A stretch of DNA of 64,000 bases, taken from contig NZ_PDDM01000001.1 in assembly GCF_002914585.1 (NCBI RefSeq), forward strand, positions 62,001-126,000. Reading direction: 5' to 3'. The position numbers and the translations under genes are program-made. This DNA comes from Pseudanabaena sp. BC1403. GTDB lineage: Bacteria; Cyanobacteriota; Cyanobacteriia; Pseudanabaenales; Pseudanabaenaceae. Below the pieces are notes generated by a model. The model searched no databases and was not told where the DNA came from. It saw nothing but the letters and a program-made list of their open reading frames with translations. Numbering within the stretch: the first letter of the stretch is position 1; each line of letters starts with the position of its first letter. Shown here one piece after another: positions 8,032 through 15,886 of this stretch.

Positions 8032-8646
8032 ATGCCCAGAGAACTAAAAAACACCAAAAACGAAGAAGATAATGGTGATGTTTCGCCCAACGTATTGCGA
8101 GTTGTTTTATCTTTTAGACGCTGGGGCTGGACAGCTTTTTGGACGCAAGTAGTTTTGTGCGTAGTTTCATCGGTAGTGCTATTACAACTTTTTTTGTTTC
8201 CTAGGGCTGGAACAATTAGTCCTACAGGATTAGATACTAGCCCTGCCTCACTACCAGGACTTAGCTTTGCTTGGGTTGGTGTAGCTGTGCTAGGTGCAAG
8301 TATTTTCTGGAATTTCCGTTATACGCAAATGGCGAAAAAGCTGCGATCGCCTGATCGTCCCACTAAAAGCCAGACCGTATTTCAAATCAAAATTGGATTG
8401 ATTATTAATCTGATTGGGATGTTTGTTACCTTACTAGGAGCCTTTGCGATTATTGGTGCATTAACGCTTAGGGCAGGACAAGGACAAGCAGTATTACCTG
8501 GTGCAGGTAGCTTTAACTCTGTAATTCAGCCCCTCGATTTCCAAATTATTCAAGCTAGTTTCAATATTATTTTTGCCCATTTTGTCGGCTTAGTCTGCTC
8601 ACTCTTGCTGCTCAATCGTGCTACTGACAAACCAAATCGAGAATAA
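8032..8646 (+). CDS. DUF3611 family membrane protein
   Basis: The 204-residue integral membrane protein has four predicted helices (about residues 36-58, 75-98, 122-145 and 175-197). The DUF3611 pattern is present: LRVVLSFRRWGWTAFWTQVV near the N-terminus and a C-terminal QIIQASFNIIFAHFVGL. The family occurs in cyanobacteria and in plant plastids; its role is not established. The N-terminus is charged and likely cytoplasmic. The stop codon lies inside the arm of the following terminator hairpin. Confidence 0.8.
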   Translation: MPRELKNTKNEEDNGDVSPNVLRVVLSFRRWGWTAFWTQVVLCVVSSVVLLQLFLFPRAGTISPTGLDTSPASLPGLSFAWVGVAVLGASIFWNFRYTQMAKKLRSPDRPTKSQTVFQIKIGLIINLIGMFVTLLGAFAIIGALTLRAGQGQAVLPGAGSFNSVIQPLDFQIIQASFNIIFAHFVGLVCSLLLLNRATDKPNRE

Positions 8647-8688
8647 AAAGAAACCCGCAAAAAGCGGGTTTCTTTTTATTCTCGATTT
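8634..8688 (+). terminator. long hairpin terminator overlapping the stop codon
   Basis: The 25-bp arms (from AAATCGAGAATAAAAAGAAA to the GCGGG cap) close around AAAAA and contain the TAA of the DUF3611 gene in the left arm. The right arm carries a CTTTTT run. Confidence 0.85.
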
Positions 8689-8743
8689 GTAGACTAAGTA
8701 TAGCCTTAGCAACTTTTATCACGACAAATCAAAACCCAAATAC

Positions 8744-8772
8744 TGAGAGGCGGCGCTTCGCTCCGCCTCTCA
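8744..8772. repeat. GGCGG-capped hairpin, imperfect
   Basis: TGAGAGGCGG pairs with CCGCCTCTCA around a CGCTTCGCT centre. It is the same theme as the perfect palindrome at 63073 (AATGAGAGGCGGCGC) but decayed. Confidence 0.6.
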
Positions 8773-8829
8773 CTTATTTCCTAACAAGAATGGCGACAGC
8801 TATATAATAAATATAAAGAAATGTAAATA

Positions 8830-9603
8830 GTGGCGAAACTGATGGAGTGGAAGCAAATCGAAGAAAATTGGGTGCTGACACCACCCAAACCCAAAGGCGT
8901 AATTCACTTTTTGGGAGGTGCATTTTTTGCGGCTGCGCCCCATGTTGCCTATGGTCGTGTACTAGAGCAACTTGCTAAAAATAATTATGCGATCGTCGCT
9001 ACCCCATTTCTGAATAATACTTTCGATCACCGTCAGATTGCTCGTGAAGTCAACACCTCATTTCGTAAAGTACGTAGCAAGCTCTTTCTTGATTATTTCC
9101 CAGTATTTGGTATGGGGCATAGCATGGGCTGCAAAATTCATCTATTGATCAATAGCCTCTATAAGCCTACTCGCGCTGGCAATATTTACATTGCTTACAA
9201 CAACTACAGCGCCGATCGCTCGATTCCATTTTTTAAGGAGTTAGCAGGCACGATTCCCGAAATGTCATCAATGAATTTTACGCCTACACCCAAGGAAACC
9301 GAACAATTAGTCACAGCCAATTATCAAACCGCAAATAACTTATTAGTCAAATTTGTGGACGATGGCATTGATGAAATTTCGACTCTTTCCCAGCTTCTCA
9401 CCCAAAAATTCCCTAAAACCGTTAGCTTGCAGACCCTCGAAGGAACTCACCTCACCTCTATGGGTATCGATATGAAATGGCAAGCGGGTTCTAGTTTCTC
9501 AGCGATCGATGCGATCGCGCAATGGATCAAGCAAGAGATGCACAGAAACAACCAGAGCTTAGAACTGGTCTTGCTGGCATGGCTGGCTAAGCAAATTCCC
9601 TAA
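8830..9603 (+). CDS. DUF1350 family protein (alpha/beta-hydrolase-like)
   Basis: The 257-residue protein has the DUF1350 pattern seen across cyanobacteria and plants: KGVIHFLGGAFFAAAPHVAY, then FGMGHSMGCKIHLLI, which has the nucleophile-elbow shape G-x-S-x-G. A late TLEGTHLTSMG could supply the histidine. This suggests an alpha/beta-hydrolase fold, but no substrate is known. The start is GTG at 8830 or the ATG at 8842; neither has a strong ribosome site. It stands alone between a palindrome and its own terminator. Confidence 0.75.
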   Translation: MAKLMEWKQIEENWVLTPPKPKGVIHFLGGAFFAAAPHVAYGRVLEQLAKNNYAIVATPFLNNTFDHRQIAREVNTSFRKVRSKLFLDYFPVFGMGHSMGCKIHLLINSLYKPTRAGNIYIAYNNYSADRSIPFFKELAGTIPEMSSMNFTPTPKETEQLVTANYQTANNLLVKFVDDGIDEISTLSQLLTQKFPKTVSLQTLEGTHLTSMGIDMKWQAGSSFSAIDAIAQWIKQEMHRNNQSLELVLLAWLAKQIP

Positions 9604-9638
9604 AAAAGAGATAACGCAAAGAGCCACCTCTTTTTTAC

Positions 9639-9670
9639 AAATGCAGACCTTGGCTCTGCATTTATTTTTT
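9639..9670 (+). terminator. hairpin terminator after the DUF1350 gene
   Basis: AAATGCAGA pairs with TCTGCATTT around a 7-base loop and runs into ATTTTTT. Confidence 0.8.
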
Positions 9671-10350
9671 ATAATCACTACAGCAATGAGTAAAAATACT
9701 CTAATGAAATCAACGGTCAACTTAACAACAAAGACAAATCAAATCGATTGATTCTATATTTATATATAAGTCATTAGGATTTCTAATATTTTTTTAATCT
9801 TATTAGGATTACTGACTATTCATATTAGTTTTTGTATCAGTATGTATCGGGCGATCGCAAAAACATATTGTTAAATCGCTATTTTTCTTAACATAAACTA
9901 CCACCCCAACTTACGAACTAATCCTTGTATTTAAAGGGTTTGTGCATATTAGCTTAGAAATATCTCGCAAAAACAAGTACTAGAGGATATATCTAGCTTA
10001 TTAGAGTTATATAAATTTTTTATATGAATTTGTTCCCAAAAACAGAGAGTTTTAAAAAAATTTTTTCAAAAAAAGTAAATGTAGATACGCACTTTATGTT
10101 TAAATTAGAGACATCGCTCAAGGACTTCTCACGAAGAATTCCTGATAGGATTAACTTATATAAAGCAAAAAAGTATTCCACCAAAGAAGCAGATATCAAA
10201 GGGCTAATTAGATTTTTAATAGATTTTCAATCTTTCTTTAATTCTCGATTTGACTACTGACTCTGACTCTTTAGTTCTTTTTGCATCGCAATTTGCAGAT
10301 TACCGTTTGCAGTCTATTGATTTTCATTCAACCATAGTAAGGAGATATTA
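9671..10350 (+). promoter_or_regulatory. AT-rich upstream region and leader of the rbc operon
   Basis: About 680 bp with no convincing gene precede rbcL. The region is strongly AT-rich, as expected for a promoter and long 5' leader of a highly expressed operon. AAGGAG lies 7 bases before the rbcL ATG. A 78-codon frame at 10024-10260 is lysine/phenylalanine-rich and looks like chance coding in AT-rich DNA. I cannot place the transcription start. Confidence 0.5.
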
Positions 10351-11781
10351 ATGTCTTACTCAAAAACACAGTCTAAAGCCAAGGCTGGGTACGACGCAGG
10401 TGTTCAGGACTATAAACTAAAGTACTATACCCCCGATTACACACCCAGAGATACTGACCTTCTCGCTGCTTTTCGTTTCGTGCCTCAACCAGGCGTACCT
10501 CCAGAAGAAGCTGCTGCTGCGGTAGCTGCTGAATCTTCGACAGGTACATGGACAACTGTATGGACAGACTTGTTGACCGACCTCGATCGCTACAAAGGTC
10601 GTTGCTATGATGTCGAACCAGTAGCCAACGAAGACAATCAATACATCGCTTACATCGCCTATCCTCTTGACTTGTTTGAAGAAGGTTCTGTAACCAACTT
10701 GCTAACCTCATTGGTTGGTAACGTATTCGGTTTCAAAGCTCTTCGCGCATTGCGTCTAGAAGACATCCGCGTACCTATTGCATACTTGAAGACATTCCAA
10801 GGACCTCCTCACGGTATCCAAGTTGAACGCGACAAGTTGAACAAGTATGGTCGTCCTCTATTGGGTTGTACCATCAAGCCTAAATTGGGTCTATCTGCTA
10901 AGAACTACGGTCGTGCAGTATACGAATGTCTTCGCGGCGGTTTGGACTTCACCAAAGACGACGAAAACATCAACTCTCAGCCTTTCATGCGCTGGCGCGA
11001 TCGCTTCCTGTTTGTACAAGAAGCAATCGAAAAAGCCCAAGCTGAAACTGGCGAAGTCAAGGGTCACTACTTGAACGTTACCGCTCCAACCTGTGAGCAA
11101 ATGATGGAACGTGCAGCTTTCGCAAAAGAAATCGGCACTCCAATCATCATGCATGACTTCTTGACTGGTGGCTTCACAGCTAACACCACTCTTGCTAAGT
11201 ATTGCCGAGACAATGGCTTGCTCTTGCACATTCACCGCGCAATGCACGCTGTTATCGACCGTCAAAAAACTCACGGGATTCACTTCCGCGTTTTGGCTAA
11301 GTGTCTTCGTATGTCTGGTGGTGATCACCTCCACTCTGGAACCGTTGTTGGTAAGCTCGAAGGCGAAAAGGGAATCACCATGGGCTTTGTTGACCTAATG
11401 CGTGAAGACCACATCGAACTCGATCGCGAACGTGGTATCTACTTCACTCAAGATTGGGCTTCTATGCCTGGTGTTATGCCCGTTGCTTCGGGTGGTATCC
11501 ACGTATGGCACATGCCTGCGCTCGTCGAAATCTTCGGCGATGACTCTTGCCTACAGTTCGGTGGTGGTACTTTGGGTCACCCATGGGGTGCTGCTCCTGG
11601 TGCAACCGCTAACCGCGTTGCTCTCGAAGCTTGCGTACAAGCACGTAACGAAGGTCGCGACATGATGCGTGAAGGTGGTGACATCCTTCGTGAAGCTGGT
11701 CGTTGGTCTCCTGAATTGAACGTTGCTCTTGAACTCTGGAAAGAAATCAAGTTTGAATTTGAAGCAATGGATACCGTCTAA
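10351..11781 (+). CDS. rbcL: RuBisCO large subunit (form IB)
   Basis: The 476-residue protein is the catalytic subunit of ribulose-1,5-bisphosphate carboxylase/oxygenase, acting in the carboxysome. Catalytic segments are intact: [40 protein letters not shown] with the carbamylated lysine, [30 protein letters not shown] and the late GGTLGHPWG. The short cyanobacterial N-terminus ([17 protein letters not shown]) marks form IB. Codon use is strongly biased relative to neighbours, consistent with high expression. It heads the rbcL-rbcX-rbcS operon. Confidence 0.99.
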   Translation: MSYSKTQSKAKAGYDAGVQDYKLKYYTPDYTPRDTDLLAAFRFVPQPGVPPEEAAAAVAAESSTGTWTTVWTDLLTDLDRYKGRCYDVEPVANEDNQYIAYIAYPLDLFEEGSVTNLLTSLVGNVFGFKALRALRLEDIRVPIAYLKTFQGPPHGIQVERDKLNKYGRPLLGCTIKPKLGLSAKNYGRAVYECLRGGLDFTKDDENINSQPFMRWRDRFLFVQEAIEKAQAETGEVKGHYLNVTAPTCEQMMERAAFAKEIGTPIIMHDFLTGGFTANTTLAKYCRDNGLLLHIHRAMHAVIDRQKTHGIHFRVLAKCLRMSGGDHLHSGTVVGKLEGEKGITMGFVDLMREDHIELDRERGIYFTQDWASMPGVMPVASGGIHVWHMPALVEIFGDDSCLQFGGGTLGHPWGAAPGATANRVALEACVQARNEGRDMMREGGDILREAGRWSPELNVALELWKEIKFEFEAMDTV

Positions 11782-11848
11782 TCGATTTGCTATTGTGAGA
11801 ATGGGCTACGCTCATTCTCACAAAAAAACTCTTGGTTAAGTTCAGTCT

Positions 11849-12358
11849 ATGGATATTAAGCGCAGTACTAAGTCCACAGCCAATATGTTGATCAATTTTT
11901 TGACCTTCGAGGCTGTCAAGACTATCGGGGAGCAATTGCAGGAAACTGATAAGTTAAAAGCTCTTTGGTTTAATCAATTCTCGACGCGCGAAAGACTTCA
12001 AAATGGCGAACTTTATATCAAAGACCTATTTGCGGTCAACCAAGAGATGGCTTTTCGGGTAATGACAGTGCGAGAGTATTTGGCTAATGAAATTTTAGAA
12101 TTTTTGCCAGAGATGACTCGTACTGGAATCCAGCAATCAAATATGCAACTTCGCCGTCAGCATTTTGAACATATCATGAGTGTTCAGGCTTCTGAAGGAT
12201 ATGCAGAATGCGAGAATTTAGATTCTGAGCTAGATACTGGGGTTGATGAGAAAAGCAATCTAGAATCTAATTTAGAAGTTAATCTTGAACATCCTTTAGA
12301 AGCAGATGTTGATTCAGGTGTTGATGGCGATCGCGCTACCACTCAACAAAATCAATAG
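11849..12358 (+). CDS. rbcX: RuBisCO assembly chaperone RbcX
   Basis: RbcX is a homodimeric chaperone that clamps the C-terminal tail of RbcL during L8 core assembly. The conserved helical core spans residues ~1-115 (TANMLINFLTFEAVKTIGEQ, RERLQNGELYIKDLF, AFRVMTVREYLANEI). It lies between rbcL and rbcS as in many cyanobacteria. The protein is longer than the typical ~130-150 residues: after the core it carries ~50 mostly acidic, low-complexity residues (SELDTGVDEKSNLESNLEVN and on), a likely disordered tail. Confidence 0.95.
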   Translation: MDIKRSTKSTANMLINFLTFEAVKTIGEQLQETDKLKALWFNQFSTRERLQNGELYIKDLFAVNQEMAFRVMTVREYLANEILEFLPEMTRTGIQQSNMQLRRQHFEHIMSVQASEGYAECENLDSELDTGVDEKSNLESNLEVNLEHPLEADVDSGVDGDRATTQQNQ

Positions 12359-12385
12359 AAACATAATTATAATCGCGAGAAAATA

Positions 12386-12721
12386 ATGCAAACTTTGCCA
12401 AAAGAGCGTCGTTACGAAACTCTTTCTTATCTTCCCCCTTTGAGCGATGCTCAAATCACTCGTCAAATCGAGTACACCCTTCAACAAGGTTTCTACCCTG
12501 CGATCGAATTTAACGAAGATTCCGATCCTGCAATCCACTACTGGACTCTTTGGAAGTTGCCCTTGTTCAACGCCAGAACTCCTCAAGAAGTTTTGACCGA
12601 AGTTCAAGCTTGCCGCTCTAGCTATCCTGGTAGCTTCATCCGCGTTGTTGCTTTCGACAACATCAAGCAGTGCCAAGTCCAAAGCTTCATCGTACACAAG
12701 CCTAACGCTGCTCGTTACTAA
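12386..12721 (+). CDS. rbcS: RuBisCO small subunit
   Basis: The 111-residue protein matches cyanobacterial RbcS, the non-catalytic subunit capping the L8 core. It shows [20 protein letters not shown] at the N-terminus, the [10 protein letters not shown] segment and the C-terminal [20 protein letters not shown]. It is the last gene of the operon, 27 bp after rbcX, and a strong terminator follows within 10 bp. Confidence 0.99.
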   Translation: MQTLPKERRYETLSYLPPLSDAQITRQIEYTLQQGFYPAIEFNEDSDPAIHYWTLWKLPLFNARTPQEVLTEVQACRSSYPGSFIRVVAFDNIKQCQVQSFIVHKPNAARY

Positions 12722-12727
12722 GCTTTA

Positions 12728-12770
12728 ACAAAATAAAAAAGCCCCGCAATGCGGGGCTTTTTTATTTTGT
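12728..12770 (+). terminator. rbc operon terminator
   Basis: A 20-bp perfect stem with GCCCCGC cap and AAT loop, A-tract on the left and TTTTTTATTTTGT on the right. It can work in both directions. Confidence 0.95.
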
Positions 12771-12932
12771 TGTATTTAGATATAAAATCATACAAACTCA
12801 GGGTAAATCAATGCTTTATATTCCAAAGCAATATTTTTTTGATGTGCAGTACTGCCCCCTTGCGGTGCAAATCCCCATAGCTTATATAATCAAATCGAAG
12901 AAATTTTAGAAAACTTTGGTTTGGCTAAGTTG

Positions 12933-13019
12933 ATGCAGGACGTAGATGGTGATGAGTTACTTTCTGGTGATACGGCTTACTTTTACTATCAATCATTGAA
13001 ATTACAACATGCTGATTAA
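12933..13019 (+). CDS. possible small ORF or gene 3' remnant overlapping the HEPN gene
   Basis: A frame is open from 12843 to the TAA at 13017-13019 but has its only ATG at 12933, giving 28 residues (MQDVDGDELLSGDTAYFYYQ and on). Upstream in frame it reads YNQIEEILENFGLAKL, which looks like real protein sequence. Its end overlaps the start of the next gene by 11 bp, as in translationally coupled pairs. It may be a short partner gene using a non-ATG start, or the tail of a gene whose front was lost. No function can be assigned. Confidence 0.35.
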   Translation: MQDVDGDELLSGDTAYFYYQSLKLQHAD

Positions 13020-13878
13020 CTCAGAAAAACTTGCTAAGATTCAATATCACGGAGAATACGGCATAACCCGAAGTTGTTTAAATGCAATTACTAGACTTAT
13101 CCAGTCTGGTTGTCAAATAAAAGAAATCAAGTTATTAACATTTGGAAATCGGCACTGCTTTTTACTATCTGTGGAAATGGAAGGTAGTTACATTGCTATA
13201 AAATCAGGATTTGCATCGGGATATTCTGGTGAAGGTCCAAGGGGATTAGCTCATTCACTCATACTTCTACGTCAATACGTATCTTGGATTGAGGAATACG
13301 ATGTGTCGCGAGAAATTTTTGAACGGATAAATACTTCTTGTTTACTAGTATCAGATATAGATGAGATCAATAAGTTAGCGCAAGTTACTGATTATAGGAT
13401 TTCTGATTATATCTATCTAGCGGATGACTTATCTTTTGACAACAAAGAAAACCACAAAATTCTAAGGTACGATTTTCCCAGTATAGTTCCTCTAAGATTT
13501 GTTGATTTTCGTATTATAGATTTAGCATTGAGAATCAAAGATGAACCTGACACAACCCTTATGTCATCTTACAGAAGACTAGAAGGAATTATCCGAAAGC
13601 GTACTGGTATTGAAGGCGATGTAATAGGATCTAAACTTTTTAATAAAGCTTTTCGAGGTGAAAATGCCCCACTATATTGGGAAAATATTGAACCTGCTGA
13701 ACGAGAAGGAAGAGCCTATATGTTTGAGGGTATCTACTTGGCATTTCGTAATCGACGGGCACATCGTGAGCTTGAATTGAGCTTAGATGAAGAGATACGG
13801 GAGTTTATGTTAGTTAACGAACTTTTTCTCCTTGAATCTCAAGCAATTGACAGACCCCAAAAGAAAGAGGAAATATAG
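13009..13878 (+). CDS. TIGR02391/Ymh-like protein with HEPN-type RNase motif
   Basis: The 289-residue protein has an unrecognised N-terminal half and a C-terminal domain (about residues 180-280) resembling the TIGR02391 (Ymh) family: YRRLEGIIRKRTGIEGDVIG, KLFNKAFRGENAPLYW, EREGRAYMFEGIYLAFRNRR and AHRELELSLDEEI. FRNRRAH fits the R-x4-H motif of HEPN ribonucleases, a fold common in toxin-antitoxin and abortive-infection systems. It overlaps a short upstream ORF and is followed by toxin-antitoxin genes, so a defence role is plausible (inference). The start overlapping the upstream stop suggests coupling. Confidence 0.6.
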   Translation: MLINSEKLAKIQYHGEYGITRSCLNAITRLIQSGCQIKEIKLLTFGNRHCFLLSVEMEGSYIAIKSGFASGYSGEGPRGLAHSLILLRQYVSWIEEYDVSREIFERINTSCLLVSDIDEINKLAQVTDYRISDYIYLADDLSFDNKENHKILRYDFPSIVPLRFVDFRIIDLALRIKDEPDTTLMSSYRRLEGIIRKRTGIEGDVIGSKLFNKAFRGENAPLYWENIEPAEREGRAYMFEGIYLAFRNRRAHRELELSLDEEIREFMLVNELFLLESQAIDRPQKKEEI

Positions 13879-13900
13879 ACGAATAAATTGGATACTCGCT

Positions 13901-13988
13901 GTTTATTGATGTTTGATTGGTGCGATCGCTTTGTTGTGTGGAGATGAAATGGCGATCGCAGGTTGTTGATTTTGATTAGGGGCGATCC
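13901..13988. repeat. HIP1-rich spacer repeat, copy 1
   Basis: TTGATGTTTGATTGGTGCGA with GATCGCTTTGTTGTGTGGAG, then AAATGGCGATCGCAGG and TTGTTGATTTTGATTAGGGG. The same order of short blocks recurs at 14563 and 15503. Confidence 0.6.
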
Positions 13989-14024
13989 ACTATAATTCTA
14001 AGAATAATGTTAAACAATTAACTC

Positions 14025-14300
14025 ATGCTGTTTGATTGGGATGAAACCAAAGCCAAAAGTAACCTAGCTAAACATGGAGTATCCTTTGATGAAGCAACCT
14101 CTGTCTTTGACGATCCTTTGTTTTTAACTTTTGCCGATCCGACACATTCCATCCAAGAACAACGTTTTATTATTATGGGAGAATCGGCTAGAGGTAGACT
14201 ACTAGTCGTATCTTATACAGAAAGACAAAATACAACACGCCTAATTAGCGTCCGTCCAGCTACTCGTAAAGAACGTAAAGCATATGAATCAGAACTTTGA
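14025..14300 (+). CDS. brnT: BrnT-family toxin (type II TA)
   Basis: The 91-residue protein is a full-length BrnT (DUF497) toxin, a RelE-fold ribonuclease that inhibits translation. Typical features are the N-terminal FDWDETKAKSNLAKHGVSFD, EATSVFDDPL, RFIIMGESARGRLLVVSYTE and the C-terminal RLISVRPATRKERKAYE. Its stop overlaps the BrnA-like start by 17 bp, as usual for this toxin-first operon. Expression is expected to be repressed by the toxin-antitoxin complex. Confidence 0.9.
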   Translation: MLFDWDETKAKSNLAKHGVSFDEATSVFDDPLFLTFADPTHSIQEQRFIIMGESARGRLLVVSYTERQNTTRLISVRPATRKERKAYESEL

Positions 14301-14535
14301 GATTGACATGGAAGATGATTTACTTCCTGAATATGATTTTACTCAAATGACCGTTGTTGCTCGTGGTCAGGGAAGAAATAGAAGCACTGTCACCGTCAAC
14401 CTAGATCCTGATGTTGCTAAGTTATTTCCAAATTCGGGATCAGTCAATGAAGGTCTAAGATTGCTAATGCGATTAATTAACCAAAATTCATCACAATTAG
14501 ACGACCAGTTATCAATGAAATCTGAAAATCCGTAA
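14284..14535 (+). CDS. brnA: BrnA-like antitoxin
   Basis: The 83-residue protein directly overlaps brnT and has the expected layout: an acidic N-terminus that wraps the toxin (MEDDLLPEYDFTQM), followed by a short ribbon-helix-helix-like DNA-binding segment (STVTVNLDPDVAKLFPNSGS, VNEGLRLLMRLI). It neutralises BrnT and autoregulates the pair (family knowledge). The sequence is diverged from classical BrnA, so the assignment leans on position. Confidence 0.8.
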   Translation: MNQNFEIDMEDDLLPEYDFTQMTVVARGQGRNRSTVTVNLDPDVAKLFPNSGSVNEGLRLLMRLINQNSSQLDDQLSMKSENP

Positions 14536-14562
14536 ATCTCGATTATCTAATCAAATACTAAT

Positions 14563-14645
14563 GGCGATCGCTGGTTTGATATTTGGTTAGGGGCGATCGC
14601 TTTGAGGTGGGGAAGGGGCTAGCACTTATTGATATTTGATTGGGG
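14563..14645. repeat. HIP1-rich spacer repeat, copy 2
   Basis: TGGCGATCGCTGGTTTGATA, TTTGGTTAGGGGCGATCGCT, TTGAGGTGGGG and then TTATTGATATTTGATTGGGG. It lies between brnA and yefM. Confidence 0.55.
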
Positions 14646-14720
14646 CAATGTGAGCAGGTCATGCTTTAAACGATCATAGGTTAGAATATTATGCAAACTT
14701 GTACCTGAGACTATTAAGCC

Positions 14721-14987
14721 ATGTCAACACAGCAAGTCACATTCCAAGAATGCAATACTCAATTTGCAAAAATTTTTGAGAGAGTTCTGCAAAATCATGA
14801 AGTTATTTCAGTTTATAAAGAACCTGAGAAGAGCATTGTGATTTTGGATGAAAGAGAATATAGCAGCTTAATGGAAACATTGTATTTATTAAGCAACCCA
14901 GTCAATAGAGAGCGCCTATATCAAAGTATTTCACAGCATGAACAAGGAAAAGTAAGAGAAATAGATGTTAAGGCTTACTTGGACTGA
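14721..14987 (+). CDS. yefM: YefM/Phd-family antitoxin
   Basis: The 88-residue protein has the Phd/YefM N-terminal DNA-binding fold (STQQVTFQECNTQFAKIFER, EVISVYKEPEKSIVILDERE, YSSLMETLYLLSNP) and a C-terminal toxin-binding tail (ISQHEQGKVREIDVKAYLD). In an intact pair it would block the YoeB ribonuclease. Its stop overlaps the yoeB start by 23 bp. Here the toxin gene carries a nonsense codon, so the antitoxin is an orphan unless it neutralises a related toxin elsewhere. Confidence 0.9.
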   Translation: MSTQQVTFQECNTQFAKIFERVLQNHEVISVYKEPEKSIVILDEREYSSLMETLYLLSNPVNRERLYQSISQHEQGKVREIDVKAYLD

Positions 14988-15228
14988 GAACGCTTTAAAA
15001 GATTTGGATTGGTGGCAGTAGAATGACATCAAGCTATTAAGAAAAATAATTCAAATTTGTCTTGAAATTTGCAAAGATCCCACAAAGGAAATTGGAAAAC
15101 CTGAGCCACTAAAGTTTGATTTGCAAGGATATTGGTCAAGACGCATTAATCAGGAGCATCGGATTATTTATACTTTCGATGAAAGCCAAGTCACCGTTAT
15201 TCAGTGCCGATTTCATTATCAAAAATAG
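14965..15228 (+). pseudogene. yoeB: yoeB toxin gene with a premature stop
   Basis: Reading from ATG 14965 gives MLRLTWTENALKDLDWWQ, then TAG at 15019-15021, then in the same frame NDIKLLRKIIQICLEICKDP, EPLKFDLQGYWSRRINQEHR and IIYTFDESQVTVIQCRFHYQ to a normal stop. Apart from the single nonsense codon it is a full-length YoeB (87 codons); the GYWSRRIN, EHRIIY and C-terminal HY residues are intact. The absence of further damage suggests a recent mutation or a sequencing error. Confidence 0.85.
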
Positions 15229-15282
15229 ACATTGAGTCAGGTTACGAGATCGCTGTCCAAATCCCAATGGAGTAATAAATTT

Positions 15283-15489
15283 ATGCAAGTAGAAGTTTTA
15301 GAGCGAATCTCACCCAAAGATGCAGATGTTATTTTAAAGTTTTTGCCTGAGAGAATTCGAGCAGCAATTATTTCCCGTGCCAAAGAAATAGATTATCCAA
15401 TTGAAGCAACCCTTGAAATGGCGATCGCCAGTTTTTTGGATACAGAGGCAATAAGTTTTGCAGTCTGTAAACCAAATCGTGGATATTAA
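15283..15489 (+). CDS. small hypothetical protein next to the TA genes
   Basis: I do not recognise this 68-residue acidic/helical protein (MQVEVLERISPKDADVILKF, LPERIRAAIISRAKEIDYPI). A TTG at 15232 would add 17 residues, but the ATG at 15283 with GGAG 10 bases upstream is the better start. It begins 54 bp after the yoeB remnant. Size and position resemble antitoxin-like orphans. Confidence 0.5.
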   Translation: MQVEVLERISPKDADVILKFLPERIRAAIISRAKEIDYPIEATLEMAIASFLDTEAISFAVCKPNRGY

Positions 15490-15502
15490 ACCAGAAAACA
15501 GG

Positions 15503-15575
15503 CGATCGCAATTTGTTGATGTTTGATTGAGTGCGATCGCTTTTGTGGTGTGAAGATGAATGAACGATCGCAGCC
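15503..15575. repeat. HIP1-rich spacer repeat, copy 3
   Basis: GCGATCGCAATTTGTTGATG, TTTGATTGAGTGCGATCGCT and TTTGTGGTGTGAAGATGAAT match the block order of copy 1. Confidence 0.55.
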
Positions 15576-15658
15576 GACAACCTGAGATCGCTCATTCTAC
15601 TTTGAGAAATATTCAAGTTGCCCATTTAATCGCGTACAATACGATCAAATTTTAAGCC

Positions 15659-15847
15659 ATGCAAGATACTGCTGAATATACCTGCGCTTTTTGTGGGGAG
15701 ACCAATACGACATTTGTTGATTTCAGTGGAGGAATGCAACAGTCGTATGTAGAAGATTGTCAGGTTTGCTGTCAGCCCAATATTTTGTATATTCAGATTG
15801 ACGAAGACACTTTAGATATTGAAATTAACAGTGAACCAGAAAGTTAG
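15659..15847 (+). CDS. CPXCG-motif cysteine-rich zinc-ribbon protein
   Basis: The 62-residue protein has two Cys pairs, CAFCG near residue 9 and CQVCCQP near residue 36, followed by an acidic tail (DEDTLDIEINSEPES). This is the small CPXCG/DUF-type zinc-ribbon family found in many bacteria; its role is not known. It ends 1 bp before a shared terminator and converges on argF. Confidence 0.8.
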   Translation: MQDTAEYTCAFCGETNTTFVDFSGGMQQSYVEDCQVCCQPNILYIQIDEDTLDIEINSEPES

Positions 15848-15886
15848 TTTAGATTAAATCCGCGCAAAGCGCGGATTTAATCTAAA
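15848..15886. terminator. bidirectional terminator between CPXCG gene and argF
   Basis: TTTAGATTAAATCCGCGC and its complement around an AAA loop. The argF stop codon lies in the right arm. Confidence 0.75.

Noticed and set aside
10024-10260. 78-codon ORF in the rbcL leader
   Set aside because: Very AT-rich, Lys/Phe-dominated, no ribosome site and no recognisable domain; more likely chance coding in the operon's leader.
12314-12697. 127-codon minus-strand ORF over rbcS
   Set aside because: Fully antisense to rbcS and rbcX, whose coding is certain.
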